A DNA stretch of 64,000 nt from Streptomyces sp. HNM0575 (GCF_012726265.1 NZ_JAASAG010000003.1:608522-672521), one strand, 5' to 3'. Counted from the first letter of the stretch, positions 36,068 to 45,686 are shown. The notes: a model not told the origin generated them from the sequence alone. Program-made: numbers and translations.

Positions 36068-38695
36068 ATGACCGTCTTGTGGGGCATATCCTTCGACGCC
36101 ACTCCGATCTCCGGGGTGGTGGTGGAGTTCGTGAAGACCGCCCGGCTCTTCCGCGAGCAGGGCTACGGGGTGCATCTGGACCTCGGCTACGACGTGAAGG
36201 CCGACAAGAACGCCTTCTTCCGCCCGTACGACGACGAAGCGGCACTGCTGCCCGGCTGGGTGCGGCTCGGCAGAGTCGCCGGCCTCGACCGAGTCCCCGG
36301 CTACGACCAGGAGTTCGTCTCCGCGGTGCTGCGCGAGTACGTACAGCACGGCGAGGGCGCGCATCTGCTGCCACGGGTGGAGGCGGCCGCCGCGGCCATC
36401 AGCGACCGCATCGTCGAGACGTGGGAGCGCCACGACGTCTCGTTCGTGATGGTGGAGAACGGCACGCTGCCGGAGAACATCACCTACACCAAGGCGCTCC
36501 GCTCGGCCGTCGAACGCTACGGACGCCGCCACCGACTGGGCCGCTTCGTGCTGTGGCGCGACCACGACCTGATGTGGCAGAGCGAACCGGGCACCGGCAA
36601 GTACGGCACCTTCCCCTACCCCCGCACCGTCGCCCCCGCCAACACCCCGTACATCCACTACATAGCGCTCCACGAGGAGGCCCGCAGAAAGACCCTCGAA
36701 TGGGTACCGGACCTGGAGAACATCGACGTCCTGCCCAACACCTTCACCCACGAACCGGCCCTGGCCGACGGCCGGGCGCCGGGCTTCCGCCGCGACTTCG
36801 GCATCCCCGAGGACGCCCCGCTCATCGCCCGCTGCACCCGGATCATCCCGCAGAAGCGCATCGACCGTGACATCCACCTCGTGGCCCGCCTCGCCGAACG
36901 CGCGCCCGGCGTCCGCCTCTTCGTCGCCGGCGACACCGACGAGGCGCCCGGCGAACACGCACGCCTGCTCGACCTCGCCGAGTCGCTGGGCGTGCGCGAC
37001 CGCGTCGTCTTCGGCGGACGCCTCGCACCGCACGAGGCCGATATCGGAGCCGCCAGCGGGGCAGGCTGGTCGGTGCGCGACCTGCTCGCCCACGCCGATC
37101 TGGCCTCGTTCCTGACCTCCTACGACTATGAGAGCTACGGGAACCCCATCGGTGAGGCGATCGCCTCGCGCGTCCCGTACCTGACGACCCGCTACCAGCT
37201 CTACGACACGGTCTACGGGGGCAAGGGATTCCGCGCCCCGGTCATGGAACTCACCGACGGGGACCTGCCCACCGACCGCTTCGTGGACAGCGTCGCCGAA
37301 CTGATCCTGGACGAAAGGAAGCGCGAGGAGATGGCGGACTTCAACCACCGGCTCGGCAAGCGGCACTTCGGCGCGGACCGGGCGGGCGAGCTGCTCGCCG
37401 AGCTGTTCCTGACGCCCATGGGCGAACGGACCCGCATGAGCGTCGTCCTGCCCGTCTACAACGAGGCCGCCAATCTGCCGGCCGTGCTGACGTCGCTGTA
37501 CGAACAGCGCGGCGCCGACGGCCCGCTGGACAAGTCGCTGTACGAGATCGTGCTGGTCGACAACAACTCCACCGACGACACCGTGAAGATCGCGCGCGGC
37601 TTCGCCGCCGAACACCCCGATCTCGCGCTGCACATCGTTCCCGAGCCCGAACAGGGCGTGGCCTGCGCCCGCAAGACCGGCATGGACTTCGCCTCGCAGC
37701 GCAGCGCCCGGCGCGGGCCCTCCGACTCCGAGCAGCGCTTCTTCCTCGTCTCCGCGGACGCCGACTGCCGGGTCGACGACCGGTGGCTGTGGGAGCTGCT
37801 GACCGCCATGGAGTCCGGCAAGGCCGCCATCGGCGTGTGCGACTACTACTACTCGCCCGAGCACTTCGCCGGCAGGCCGCGGCTGTGGGACGCCATCCAG
37901 CGCACGCTGCGCTGCCGCGCCGTGACGTTCTCGCTCTTCGGCGGCTTCCCCGACGGCAAGGGCTTCGCGGTCGAGCGGGAGGCGTACGAGAAGGTCGGCG
38001 GCATCGAGATCTTCTACCAGCTGCAGAACGGCCGGTTCGTCAACCACCTGTCCGACGACTGGGACTTCGGGATCCGCGTCCGCGGCTCCGGCGAGGACAT
38101 CGCCTACGTGCCCCGCTCACGCGTGGAGATCAATCCGCGCAGGGTCAACCACGCGATCGACGAGGTGATCACAGGCCGCGCCTACGGCTCGGACGGGATC
38201 ATCGTCATGCGCGACATCAGGATCCCCGAGCCGGAACCGGCCGAGGACCGGGACGGCGACGACCTCACGGAGGAAGAGGCCCTCCAGGCATGGGAGTTCT
38301 CCATCAAGGACTTCACGCCGAAGAACACCATCCTTCCCGTGCTGCTGACGCCGTCGCTCCTCGACGACGACGCGGTCGCCGAGTTCTTCGGGCCGTCGCT
38401 CGCCGAACGCCTCGGGAAGCGGATCGCGGAGATCAAGGAGGAGATGAGCGTCGTCGACTTCACGCCCATCCACTCCTACAAGACCCCTTCCTACAGGCTG
38501 TACTTCGAGTTCGCCGACGAGATCTTCGCCCGGCTGCGTGCGACCGTGGGCGAGGACATCGGCCACCCGCCGCCGCTGCCCGAGTGCCTGCGCGACGTGC
38601 CGCCGGAACGCTTCACCGAGTTCGTGCGCTACTACTGCGAGGACCGCGAATCCGGAGAAGCCCACAACTACTTCGGAAACGGAGGGGTGTTCTGA
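36068..38695 (+). CDS. Two-domain glycosyltransferase (GT4-GT2 fusion)
   Basis: Predicted 875-residue protein, ATG 36068 behind AGGAG. Residues 1-~450 are a GT4-like GT-B domain: LWGISFDATPISGVVVEFVK, TRIIPQKRIDRDIHLVARL, and a donor-site stretch SYDYESYGNPIGEAIASRVPYL. Residues ~457-875 are a GT2-like GT-A domain: MSVVLPVYNEAANLPAVLTS, VLVDNNSTDDT, the metal-binding SADADCRVDD, and a later DDWDFGIRVRGSG. Two fused transferases could add two sugars in sequence to one acceptor. No membrane helices. Its stop overlaps the radical SAM gene start (TGATG), so the two act together. The acceptor is unknown. Confidence 0.88.
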   Translation: MTVLWGISFDATPISGVVVEFVKTARLFREQGYGVHLDLGYDVKADKNAFFRPYDDEAALLPGWVRLGRVAGLDRVPGYDQEFVSAVLREYVQHGEGAHLLPRVEAAAAAISDRIVETWERHDVSFVMVENGTLPENITYTKALRSAVERYGRRHRLGRFVLWRDHDLMWQSEPGTGKYGTFPYPRTVAPANTPYIHYIALHEEARRKTLEWVPDLENIDVLPNTFTHEPALADGRAPGFRRDFGIPEDAPLIARCTRIIPQKRIDRDIHLVARLAERAPGVRLFVAGDTDEAPGEHARLLDLAESLGVRDRVVFGGRLAPHEADIGAASGAGWSVRDLLAHADLASFLTSYDYESYGNPIGEAIASRVPYLTTRYQLYDTVYGGKGFRAPVMELTDGDLPTDRFVDSVAELILDERKREEMADFNHRLGKRHFGADRAGELLAELFLTPMGERTRMSVVLPVYNEAANLPAVLTSLYEQRGADGPLDKSLYEIVLVDNNSTDDTVKIARGFAAEHPDLALHIVPEPEQGVACARKTGMDFASQRSARRGPSDSEQRFFLVSADADCRVDDRWLWELLTAMESGKAAIGVCDYYYSPEHFAGRPRLWDAIQRTLRCRAVTFSLFGGFPDGKGFAVEREAYEKVGGIEIFYQLQNGRFVNHLSDDWDFGIRVRGSGEDIAYVPRSRVEINPRRVNHAIDEVITGRAYGSDGIIVMRDIRIPEPEPAEDRDGDDLTEEEALQAWEFSIKDFTPKNTILPVLLTPSLLDDDAVAEFFGPSLAERLGKRIAEIKEEMSVVDFTPIHSYKTPSYRLYFEFADEIFARLRATVGEDIGHPPPLPECLRDVPPERFTEFVRYYCEDRESGEAHNYFGNGGVF

Positions 38696-40164
38696 TGACC
38701 GTCGACATCGGCCACCGGCCGACGTACGAGGAGACGCTCGCCTCGCTGCGGCAGACCGACCCGGGCCACCCGGATCCCGCCGTGGTGGAGAAGCTGAGCG
38801 CGCCGGAGAACCGTCATCTCCTGGAGTACGTCACCCAGGACCCCTTCGGGGCCCATGTCTTCCCCGGCAACATCCCCGATGCCACCCCGGAGTCCTTCCT
38901 CTCCGACCTCGACCGGCAGCTCGCCTCGACGGCCCCGATCCACCTGTGGTCCTACATACCGACCTGCGCCTACCGCTGCCGGTTCTGCCAGTACCCCGTG
39001 GTGCTGGCCAAGGGCCCTCCCGAGGTCGTCGACGCCAAGGCCAACCAGTGGGTCGACTGGAACATCCGGGAGGCGCAGCTGTGGCTGCGGGAGGTGCCCA
39101 GCCTGGCGTCGGCCCCGATCGGGGAGTTCAACGTCTTCGGTGGCACGCCTTCGCTGCTGCCGCCCGACGCCATCCGCCGCCTGCTCGACTTCTACCGGGA
39201 GAACTTCAACTTCGGCCCGGACACCGCCATCCGCTTCGAGGGCGACCCCAGCACGTTCACGCCCGAGAAGCTCCAGCTCCTCGCCGAGCTGGGCTGCACC
39301 AAGCTCAGCAGCGGCGTGCAGTCCTTCGACGACCCGGTGCTGGAGCAGTGCGGACGTGAGCACACCTCGAAGATGTGCGTGGACTTCGTCCGCGAGGCGC
39401 AGCGCACCGGCTTCGAGTGGATCAGCATCGACCTGATGTACGGCCTGCTCGACCAGACCGTCGACAGCGTCCGCCGCGACCTCGACATCGTCCTGGAGAA
39501 CGAACTGACCGCCGTGGTCTGCACGAAGCTTCACCTGGCGTCCTACAGCGACACCAGGACGGGCGTCGCCGGGGTCCAGCCCGCCGCGTGGCAACTCCCG
39601 GACTACCGCGCCAAGCTGGTACGGGACGGTCACCACTGGCCCACGCTCGGCGAGCAGTACCAGATGCGCGAGGTGCTCCACGAGGGCCTGGAGCGCGGCG
39701 GCTACCGCGAGCAGCCCACCATGTACTTCGCCCGCGGTGAGCTCGGCCCGGAGAAGTGGAAGGCCATCATGGTCGACCAGGACAAGCAGGAGGCCGAGGT
39801 CGCGATCGGGCTGGGCGGAAGCTCAAGCTGCCGCACCTCCGAGGCGATCACCGACGTGAACTGGAAGACGTACTCCGAGGCGGTGGAGGCCGGGCGCGTG
39901 CCGCTGGGTTCGGTGACCCGCTTCACTGAGGAGGCGCAGGAGGCCAGGGCGGTCAAGATGGCCCTCTCCACGCTGCGTCCCCTCAGCGACGAGCTGCACC
40001 GGGAGCGCTTCCCCGGCTCGTCCCTCTTCGCGGAGCCCTGGCTCAGCAGGTTCCGTTCGCTGGAGGGACGCGGCCTCGCCGTCGTGGACGACGCCGGCGG
40101 GCGGATCCGGCTGACGACGGACGGCAAGGTGCTGGTGGAGGCGCTCATCAACGCGGAGTTGTGA
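38695..40164 (+). CDS. HemN/HemW-like radical SAM enzyme
   Basis: Predicted 489-residue radical SAM protein; ATG 38695 shares one base with the glycosyltransferase stop, with GGAGGGG upstream. The [4Fe-4S] motif is Cys91-x3-Cys95-x2-Cys98 (IPTCAYRCRFCQY). HemN-family stretches follow: FNVFGGTPSLLPPDAIRRLL, RFEGDPSTFTPEKLQLLAEL, LSSGVQSFDDPVLEQCGREH and SIDLMYGLLDQTVDSVRRDL. The family includes coproporphyrinogen dehydrogenase, haem chaperone HemW, and methylases or cyclases of natural products. Coupling to a double glycosyltransferase argues against haem synthesis and for modification of a glycosylated small molecule or polymer. Confidence 0.88.
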   Translation: MTVDIGHRPTYEETLASLRQTDPGHPDPAVVEKLSAPENRHLLEYVTQDPFGAHVFPGNIPDATPESFLSDLDRQLASTAPIHLWSYIPTCAYRCRFCQYPVVLAKGPPEVVDAKANQWVDWNIREAQLWLREVPSLASAPIGEFNVFGGTPSLLPPDAIRRLLDFYRENFNFGPDTAIRFEGDPSTFTPEKLQLLAELGCTKLSSGVQSFDDPVLEQCGREHTSKMCVDFVREAQRTGFEWISIDLMYGLLDQTVDSVRRDLDIVLENELTAVVCTKLHLASYSDTRTGVAGVQPAAWQLPDYRAKLVRDGHHWPTLGEQYQMREVLHEGLERGGYREQPTMYFARGELGPEKWKAIMVDQDKQEAEVAIGLGGSSSCRTSEAITDVNWKTYSEAVEAGRVPLGSVTRFTEEAQEARAVKMALSTLRPLSDELHRERFPGSSLFAEPWLSRFRSLEGRGLAVVDDAGGRIRLTTDGKVLVEALINAEL

Positions 40165-40334
40165 GCGGCGCGGAGCCGGGAGGCGGCGCGGGCTGTGCGG
40201 CGGCGCGGAGTTGTGCGGCGACGCGGGCCGGGAGGCGGCGAGGAGCTGTCAGGTGCGGCCCCGCGCCGGCACCCGGACGGCACGGGCACGGGCACGACGC
40301 CGGCGCCGTCCGGGCACGGGCACCGGCACGGCCG

Positions 40335-40625
40335 CTAGGGCGTCGTCGTGTCCGGGTCGTCGGGTTCCGCATCGGGATCGCCGTGGTACTGCGGGTCGAT
40401 CGCGTTCGCCGCACCGAGGGCCGTGATGACCCATGCGTCGTCGCGGAGCCGCAGCCTTGCCGCCTCACGGTGGGCGAGGGCGGCCTCCAGTTCGTCGAGC
40501 GCGGTCTCGAGCTGCGCGGTGTCTGTTCCCGACGCTGCTTCGCGGACGTGCCGGCGTGCTTCTTCCACGCCCTCGTCTGCGTCCGCGTACAGCGCGTCGG
40601 ACTCGGGCTCCTTCGGATCAACCAT
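40335..40625 (-). CDS. Small acidic helical hypothetical protein
   Basis: Predicted 96-residue protein with strong actinobacterial codon bias. It is acidic with a Lys/Arg/Glu amphipathic helical core (VEEARRHVREAASG, LETALDELEAALAHREAARL) and a Pro/Asp/Thr tail. ATG 40625 lacks a strong ribosome-binding site. It stands alone between the radical SAM gene and the purine permease. I recognise no family; a DNA- or protein-binding accessory role cannot be excluded. The 170-bp region to its left is GGCGGCG-rich and non-coding. Confidence 0.6.
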   Translation of the reverse strand: MVDPKEPESDALYADADEGVEEARRHVREAASGTDTAQLETALDELEAALAHREAARLRLRDDAWVITALGAANAIDPQYHGDPDAEPDDPDTTTP

Positions 40626-40724
40626 GTGCCGAGCCTACGGCTCCCGCGTCCCGGCCGGTCGTGCCGGGTTCGTACGTCGCCCGCGCAGGCATGTGCTTCG
40701 CCGGGACGGCGGCCTCGCGACAAC

Positions 40725-40769
40725 GGCGAGGGCGGCCCCGGCAGCGGTGTGCGCGGGGCCGCCCTCGTC
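40725..40769. terminator. Hairpin downstream of purine permease gene
   Basis: GAGGGCGGCCCCG (40728-40740) pairs with CGGGGCCGCCCTC (40754-40766), extended by further pairs outside, with a 13-base loop. It lies just past the permease stop on the minus strand. Confidence 0.75.
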
Positions 40770-40795
40770 AGCCGTACGTGCTGCTATCGGACGGG

Positions 40796-42241
40796 CTACT
40801 CGACGCCCAGGAGTTGCTTCAGGGGCTCGATGGCGAAGTAGACGAGGAAGAGCACCGAGCTGCCCAGGAGCAGCCAGTGGACCTCGCGGATCTTGCCCAC
40901 GCACGCCTTGAGGACGACGTAGGCGATGAAGCCGGCGCCGATGCCGTTGGTGATGGAGTAGGTGAACGGCATGACGGCGATGGTCAGGAAGGCCGGGATC
41001 GCGAGATCGTAGCGGTCCCAGTCGATGTGCTTGACCTGCGTCATCATCAGGAAGCCGACGACGACGAGGGCGGGGGAGGCGGCCTGGAGGGGCACGATCG
41101 TCAGTACGGGCGTGAGGAAGAGGGCGAGACCGAACAGTCCGCCGGTGACGACGCTGGAGAAGCCGGTGCGGGCGCCTTCGCCCACACCCGCCGCGGACTC
41201 GATGTAAGTGGTGGCCGACGAGGCGGAGCAGGCGCCGCCCGCGACGGCGGCGGCGCCGTCGATGAGCAGCACACGTCCCAGGCCGGGGACCTGGCCGCGG
41301 TCGTCGAGCAGTCCGGCCTCCGCGGTGACGCCGACGATGGTGCCCATCGTGTCGAAGAAGTCGGAGAGGATCAGGGCGAAGATCAGCAGGACGACGGTCA
41401 GGGCGCCGGTCTCCCCGAACGCACCGAGCAGGTCGAATTTGCCCACCAGCCCGAAGTCGGGCGCCGCGACGGGATTCCCGGGCAGCGAGGGAGAGGTCAC
41501 GCCCCAGTTCTTGACTCCGGCGAACTCGTCGATGGCGATGGCGACGGCGGTCATCACGACGATGCTGATGAGAATGGCGCCCTTGATCTTGCGGGAGACG
41601 AGCACGATCGTGACGAGCACGCCCACGCAGAAGACGAGCATGGGCCAGCCGTTGAGGGTGCCGGTGCCGAGCTGAACGGGGACGGTGGTCTTCGCCGAGT
41701 CCGGGACGCGGGTGACGAAGCCGGCGTCCACGAAGCCGATGAAGGCGATGAACAGGCCGATGCCGACGCTGATGGCCTGCTTGAGCGGCTGCGGGATGGC
41801 GTGCATGACGGCCTCACGGAGACCCGTCATCACGAGGACGCTGATCAGCAGGCCTTCCAGCACGATGAGGCCCATCGCGTCTTCCCAGGCCATGAGCGGC
41901 GCGACCTGGAAGGCGACGATGACGTTGATGCCCAGGCCCGTGGCCAGCGCGAGCGGAAGGTTGCCGCCCACGCCCATGATCAGAGTCATGACGCCCGCCA
42001 CCAGGGCGGTGGCGGTGGCCAGTTCGGCGCCCTCCAGCTGGTGGCCGAACTTGTCCTGGGCACTGCCGAGGATGATCGGGTTGAGTACGAGGATGTACGC
42101 CATGGTGAAGAAGGTGGCGAATCCGCCGCGTATCTCCCGGCTGAATGTCGAGCCGCGTTCGCTGATGCGGAAGTATCGGTCGAGTGGGCCGCCGGTTCTG
42201 CTGGACGGTGCGGCGGGCGGACTCGTCGAAGTCGTATCCAT
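40796..42241 (-). CDS. NCS2-family purine permease (AzgA/PbuG-like)
   Basis: Predicted 481-residue, multi-helix permease for hypoxanthine/guanine/adenine uptake. ATG 42241 follows a CCAGGAGACGC site. Family motifs: FTMAYILVLNPIILG near the N-terminus, GLGINVIVAF in helix 3, ILSDFFDTMGTIVGV (acidic helix-8 motif) and SSATTYIESAAGVGEGARTG (helix-10 motif). The last two are diagnostic of the AzgA subgroup. It is divergent from the XRE regulator at 42516; a broken dyad lies in the gap. Purine control is plausible but no purine riboswitch was recognised. Confidence 0.94.
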   Translation of the reverse strand: MDTTSTSPPAAPSSRTGGPLDRYFRISERGSTFSREIRGGFATFFTMAYILVLNPIILGSAQDKFGHQLEGAELATATALVAGVMTLIMGVGGNLPLALATGLGINVIVAFQVAPLMAWEDAMGLIVLEGLLISVLVMTGLREAVMHAIPQPLKQAISVGIGLFIAFIGFVDAGFVTRVPDSAKTTVPVQLGTGTLNGWPMLVFCVGVLVTIVLVSRKIKGAILISIVVMTAVAIAIDEFAGVKNWGVTSPSLPGNPVAAPDFGLVGKFDLLGAFGETGALTVVLLIFALILSDFFDTMGTIVGVTAEAGLLDDRGQVPGLGRVLLIDGAAAVAGGACSASSATTYIESAAGVGEGARTGFSSVVTGGLFGLALFLTPVLTIVPLQAASPALVVVGFLMMTQVKHIDWDRYDLAIPAFLTIAVMPFTYSITNGIGAGFIAYVVLKACVGKIREVHWLLLGSSVLFLVYFAIEPLKQLLGVE

Positions 42242-42349
42242 GGCTGCGTCTCCTGGTACCTACAGTTGAGGGGAAAGCAGGGCGCCGCCGCCGGGAGCGT
42301 ATGACGGGCAGTTGTGCAAACGCGCATGCGGCGCCTTGCGGAGCGGATC

Positions 42350-42388
42350 ATACGCAACAGCGCAGTTTCCACAATTGCGTTGCCGTAT
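42350..42388. promoter_or_regulatory. Imperfect dyad in permease/XRE intergenic region
   Basis: ATACGCAAC (42350-42358) and GTTGCCGTAT (42379-42388) are inverted copies that differ by one inserted base, with a 20-bp spacer, in the 274-bp gap between divergent genes. It could be an operator for either gene. Weak evidence. Confidence 0.35.
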
Positions 42389-42515
42389 CCAGTGGTTACG
42401 TCTTCGGATCAGTCCTGTCGGTTCCTACGAAATCGGTCACGACCTATTCCGCAAAACGGGATGCAGAAGACAGGCGACCGTGGAGTTGCCGACGGTAACT
42501 GCTTACTCTCTGCCC

Positions 42516-43199
42516 GTGGATCCACCGATCTCGTTCAACGCGCGCGCCGCCCGCACCCTGCGCGAGAGACTGGGGATGGCCCCTGGCCACGTCGCTTACG
42601 GCATGCGCGCCTCATACGGCATGAGTCACGTCAGCCCCGATCACATCACCGCATGGGAGCGCGGCGAAGCCCTGCCCACCGCCAACGAAGTGACCGCCCT
42701 GGCCGGTGCCCTGTGGTGCGGCCCCGGCGAACTCATGGGACGTCCCCGTACGTTGCTGGAGCACCGCCTGGCCCGCGGGGTCTCAGCCGAGGACCTCGCC
42801 CGTCTCATCGGCCTCGACATCGACGCGTACCGGTACATGGAGGAGACCGGCCGGTGGACCGGCGACAAGCGGCAGTCTGCCAACCTCGGCAGCGTACTGA
42901 AGCTGCCGCCGCGCGACTTCATCGCCGTCACGGGCCAGGAGGACGAGCTCGCCCGTCTGCTCACCGAAGCCGTATCGACCCGCTGGCAGGCCCATGTCCG
43001 CGCCATCGCCCGGCTCGTCGCGATCGACCGCCGGGCGCTCCAGGAACCCCTGCGGACCATGCAGCACGAGTACCAGGCCCTCATGGCCGCCACGCTCGGG
43101 CGGGCCAGCAGCAACTCCACGGCCGACGACGGGCGGCGCTTCCTGGAGGACATCGTCGAGCACTTCTGGGCGCGGATCGAGGAGCCTCCGCGGCAGTAG
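42516..43199 (+). CDS. XRE-type helix-turn-helix regulator
   Basis: Predicted 227-residue regulator. I favour GTG 42516 (VDPPISFNARAARTLRERLG), where related Streptomyces proteins begin as I recall; GTG 42480 is an alternative. No ribosome-binding site is seen, and TACTCT (42504-42509) ends 6 bases before the GTG, so a leaderless transcript is plausible. Two HTH-like segments are present: residues ~8-65 (MSHVSPDHITAWERGEALPT) and ~80-130 (LARGVSAEDLARLIGLDIDA). The C-terminal part is helical. The ligand and targets are unknown, possibly the divergent purine permease. Confidence 0.82.
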   Translation: MDPPISFNARAARTLRERLGMAPGHVAYGMRASYGMSHVSPDHITAWERGEALPTANEVTALAGALWCGPGELMGRPRTLLEHRLARGVSAEDLARLIGLDIDAYRYMEETGRWTGDKRQSANLGSVLKLPPRDFIAVTGQEDELARLLTEAVSTRWQAHVRAIARLVAIDRRALQEPLRTMQHEYQALMAATLGRASSNSTADDGRRFLEDIVEHFWARIEEPPRQ

Positions 43200-43236
43200 G
43201 GCAGTAGGGCAGTAGGGCAGTTGGCAGTACGCCGCG

Positions 43237-45369
43237 TCAGTCGGCCCGCACCAGGTAGGAGGCGCTCAGCGGCAGTTCGCGCGAGGAGGAGCCGACGGCG
43301 ATGCCGTACTCGCCCTGCCGCACCCGGAACTCGTGGGCGCCCGTGTCCCAGTACGACAGCTGCCGCGGGTCGACGGAGACGCGTACGTGCTTGCTCTCTC
43401 CCGCCGCGAGGTGCACCTTGCGGTAGCCGCCCAGTTCCCTGGGCGGGCTGTCGGCCCCGGTGTCCGGCTTGGCGACGTACACCTGCGCCGCCTCGGAGCC
43501 CGCCCGCTTCCCGGTGTTGGTGACCGTGAAGGACAGGCCGACGGAGTCGTCCGGGCCACCGGAACCGTGCTCCAGACGCAGGTCCGAGTAGCGGAAGGTG
43601 CTGTAGGACAGGCCGTGCCCGAACGGGAACAGGGGCTTCGTGTGGGTCTTGTCGTACCAGCGATAGCCGACGTCGACTCCCTCCGAGTAGTGCGCCGTGC
43701 CGTTGACGCCCGGATACTGCGCCTCGGTGCTCGCCGGCACTTCGTCCTCGCGGGCGGGGAAGGTCTGGGGCAGCTTGCCCGAGGGGTTCACGTCGCCCCA
43801 CAGCAGACGCGAGGTGGCGGCGCCGCCGCGTGCGCCCGGGTACCAGGTCTCCAGGACGCTCTTGACCTTCGGCAGCCAGGGCATCAGCACGGGGGCGCCG
43901 GTCTGGAGCACCACGATCGTCTCGGGGTTGGCCGCCGCCACCTTCGAGATCAGTTCGTCCTGGCCGTCGGGCAGGGACAGGCTCGAACGGTCGCTGCCCT
44001 CTTCCTCCTTGTCGTGGGCGAAGACGAGGGCCACGTCGGCCGACTTCGCGGCGTCGGCCGCCGCCCCCGCAAAGCTTCCGTCGTGGTAGGTGACGTGGGC
44101 CGAGCCGCCCGCCCGCCTCTTGACCGCGTCGAGCGCCGTGTCCTTCGAGAGCGCGTCGACCTTGCTGCTGCCGCCGCCCTGCGCCGAGCCGGACGCGGCG
44201 GAGCCGATGACCGCGATGTCGTCCGCGGAGCCCGTCAGCGGCAGGGCGTCGTCGTCGTTCTTGAGCAGGACGGCGCCCTGCTCGGCGGAATGCTGCGCCG
44301 CGGCGTTCCCGGCGGCCTCGTCGAGCGGGGAGGTGGCCGTGCCGTTCCGCTCGAAGAGGCCGAACCTGAAGAGGACGGTGAGCACTTCACGTACGCGCTG
44401 GTCGATGTCCTGCCGGGTGAGGTCGCCGCTGTGCAGCGCCGCGCGGACGCTCAGGGGGTTGACCCAGAAGGAGAGCGGCAGTTCGACGTTGAGGCCGGCG
44501 GCCAGGTCCGAAGTGGCGTGCGTGGAGGGGTAGTCGGAGACCACGTACCCGTCGAAGCCGAAGCGGGAGCGCAGCATCGTGCGCAGGGTGCGGGCGTTGG
44601 AGCAGGCGTAGACGGTGTTGACGCGGTTGTACGAGCACATCACCGAGCCCGGTCTGCCCTGCCGCACGGCGAGGTCGAAGGGCGTGCCGTAGATCTCGTG
44701 CAGCGTGCGCTCGTCGATGTCGGCCGAGACGGTCATGCGGTCCGTCTCCTGGTTGTTGGCCGCGAAGTGCTTGACGGTGGCGATGACGCCCTCCGACTGG
44801 ATGCCGGTGGTGTCCGCGCCCGCCATGGTGCCCGCGAGGTAGGGATCCTCGCTGTAGTACTCGAAGTTGCGGCCGCCCACCGGCACCCGCTGGATGTTCG
44901 TGCCCGGCCCGAAGACCTGCGACTGGCCCCGTGCGCGAGCCTCGCGCCCGACCGCGCGCCCGTACTGCCGCGCCGTGTCCGTGTCGAAGCTGGCGGCCTG
45001 TGCGACGGGGGCGGGCATCTCCGTGGCCTTCTGCCCGTTGCGCACGCCCGCGGGTCCGTCCGTCATCGTCACGCCGGGCACGCCGAGGCGCCGTATCGGT
45101 GCGATGTAGCCCGTGGTCGGCACCGGGGCGCCGATGGTGCCATGCAGCATGCCGATCTTCTCGTCGAGCGTCATGGCCTCCAGCAGCAGGCCGGCGCGCT
45201 CCTCGGGGCTGAGCGATCTGTCGGTCCACGGCCGGTCCTCTTGCGCTCCCGTCGAGGCGGAGGAGGCGGCAGCCGGCGGGGAGGAGAGCGGGCCGGGGCC
45301 CGGCATGGTGAGCGCGGCACAGAACACCAGAGTCGTGGCCACCCTGACGAGGGGCCGAGGATGTCCCAT
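43237..45369 (-). CDS. Secreted GH3-family beta-glycosidase
   Basis: Predicted 710-residue secreted glycoside hydrolase, ATG 45369 (GTG 45372 also possible) followed by a signal peptide (VATTLVFCAALTMPGPGPLSS). The N-terminal GH3 TIM barrel has TDGPAGVR, VFGPGTNIQRVPVGGRNFEYYSEDP (in parts), VKHFAANNQE and the nucleophile Asp279 in GFDGYVVSDY. The C-terminal alpha/beta sandwich (~390-560) and fibronectin-III-like domain (GLSFTVTNTGKRAGSEAAQVYV) follow. Beta-glucosidase is the commonest activity; beta-xylosidase is possible. No adjacent sugar transporter. It is divergent from a secreted propeller gene. Confidence 0.92.
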   Translation of the reverse strand: MGHPRPLVRVATTLVFCAALTMPGPGPLSSPPAAASSASTGAQEDRPWTDRSLSPEERAGLLLEAMTLDEKIGMLHGTIGAPVPTTGYIAPIRRLGVPGVTMTDGPAGVRNGQKATEMPAPVAQAASFDTDTARQYGRAVGREARARGQSQVFGPGTNIQRVPVGGRNFEYYSEDPYLAGTMAGADTTGIQSEGVIATVKHFAANNQETDRMTVSADIDERTLHEIYGTPFDLAVRQGRPGSVMCSYNRVNTVYACSNARTLRTMLRSRFGFDGYVVSDYPSTHATSDLAAGLNVELPLSFWVNPLSVRAALHSGDLTRQDIDQRVREVLTVLFRFGLFERNGTATSPLDEAAGNAAAQHSAEQGAVLLKNDDDALPLTGSADDIAVIGSAASGSAQGGGSSKVDALSKDTALDAVKRRAGGSAHVTYHDGSFAGAAADAAKSADVALVFAHDKEEEGSDRSSLSLPDGQDELISKVAAANPETIVVLQTGAPVLMPWLPKVKSVLETWYPGARGGAATSRLLWGDVNPSGKLPQTFPAREDEVPASTEAQYPGVNGTAHYSEGVDVGYRWYDKTHTKPLFPFGHGLSYSTFRYSDLRLEHGSGGPDDSVGLSFTVTNTGKRAGSEAAQVYVAKPDTGADSPPRELGGYRKVHLAAGESKHVRVSVDPRQLSYWDTGAHEFRVRQGEYGIAVGSSSRELPLSASYLVRAD

Positions 45370-45686
45370 CACCTCAGCACGTCCTTTCCGCCGCGGCAGC
45401 GGCCTCACAGACGACTGATATTCACTTGCCCAATGCTTCTGATATCCCCATGTGACGCCGAAGAAATGCGGCGGCAGCATGCGCGAAATGAACCGGGTGC
45501 TACGAACTTCCCTTGTGAGAAGGGGAGTTGGTCGCAGAGGACGGGCACGCGGAGCTGATCATTCCTGATTCCGCCGGGCGGCGACCGCACCCGTTTCGGT
45601 ATGTTGCCCGGGCGGAATCGCCGTTCGGCCGACGTCCGCGGCGACCCTCTTCCACACGTGCGACCCACGGAATCCGAAAGGGACTC
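45370..45686. promoter_or_regulatory. Divergent region between GH3 and secreted propeller genes
   Basis: This 317-bp gap has no supported gene. A direct repeat CTGATAT occurs at 45415-45421 and 45439-45445, 24 bp apart, close to the GH3 start, in an AT-richer stretch; it could hold the GH3 promoter or a regulator site. GAAAGGGA precedes the + strand start. Confidence 0.4.

Noticed and set aside
38695..40164. Haem biosynthesis hemN.
   Set aside because: It is translationally coupled to a double glycosyltransferase with no haem genes nearby, and the glycine-rich motif region differs (VFGGTPS).
40272..40314. Hairpin CCCGGACGGC/GCCGTCCGGG as a terminator of the radical SAM gene.
   Set aside because: The loop is 23 bases in a highly repetitive GGCACGGGC region, so chance pairing is likely.
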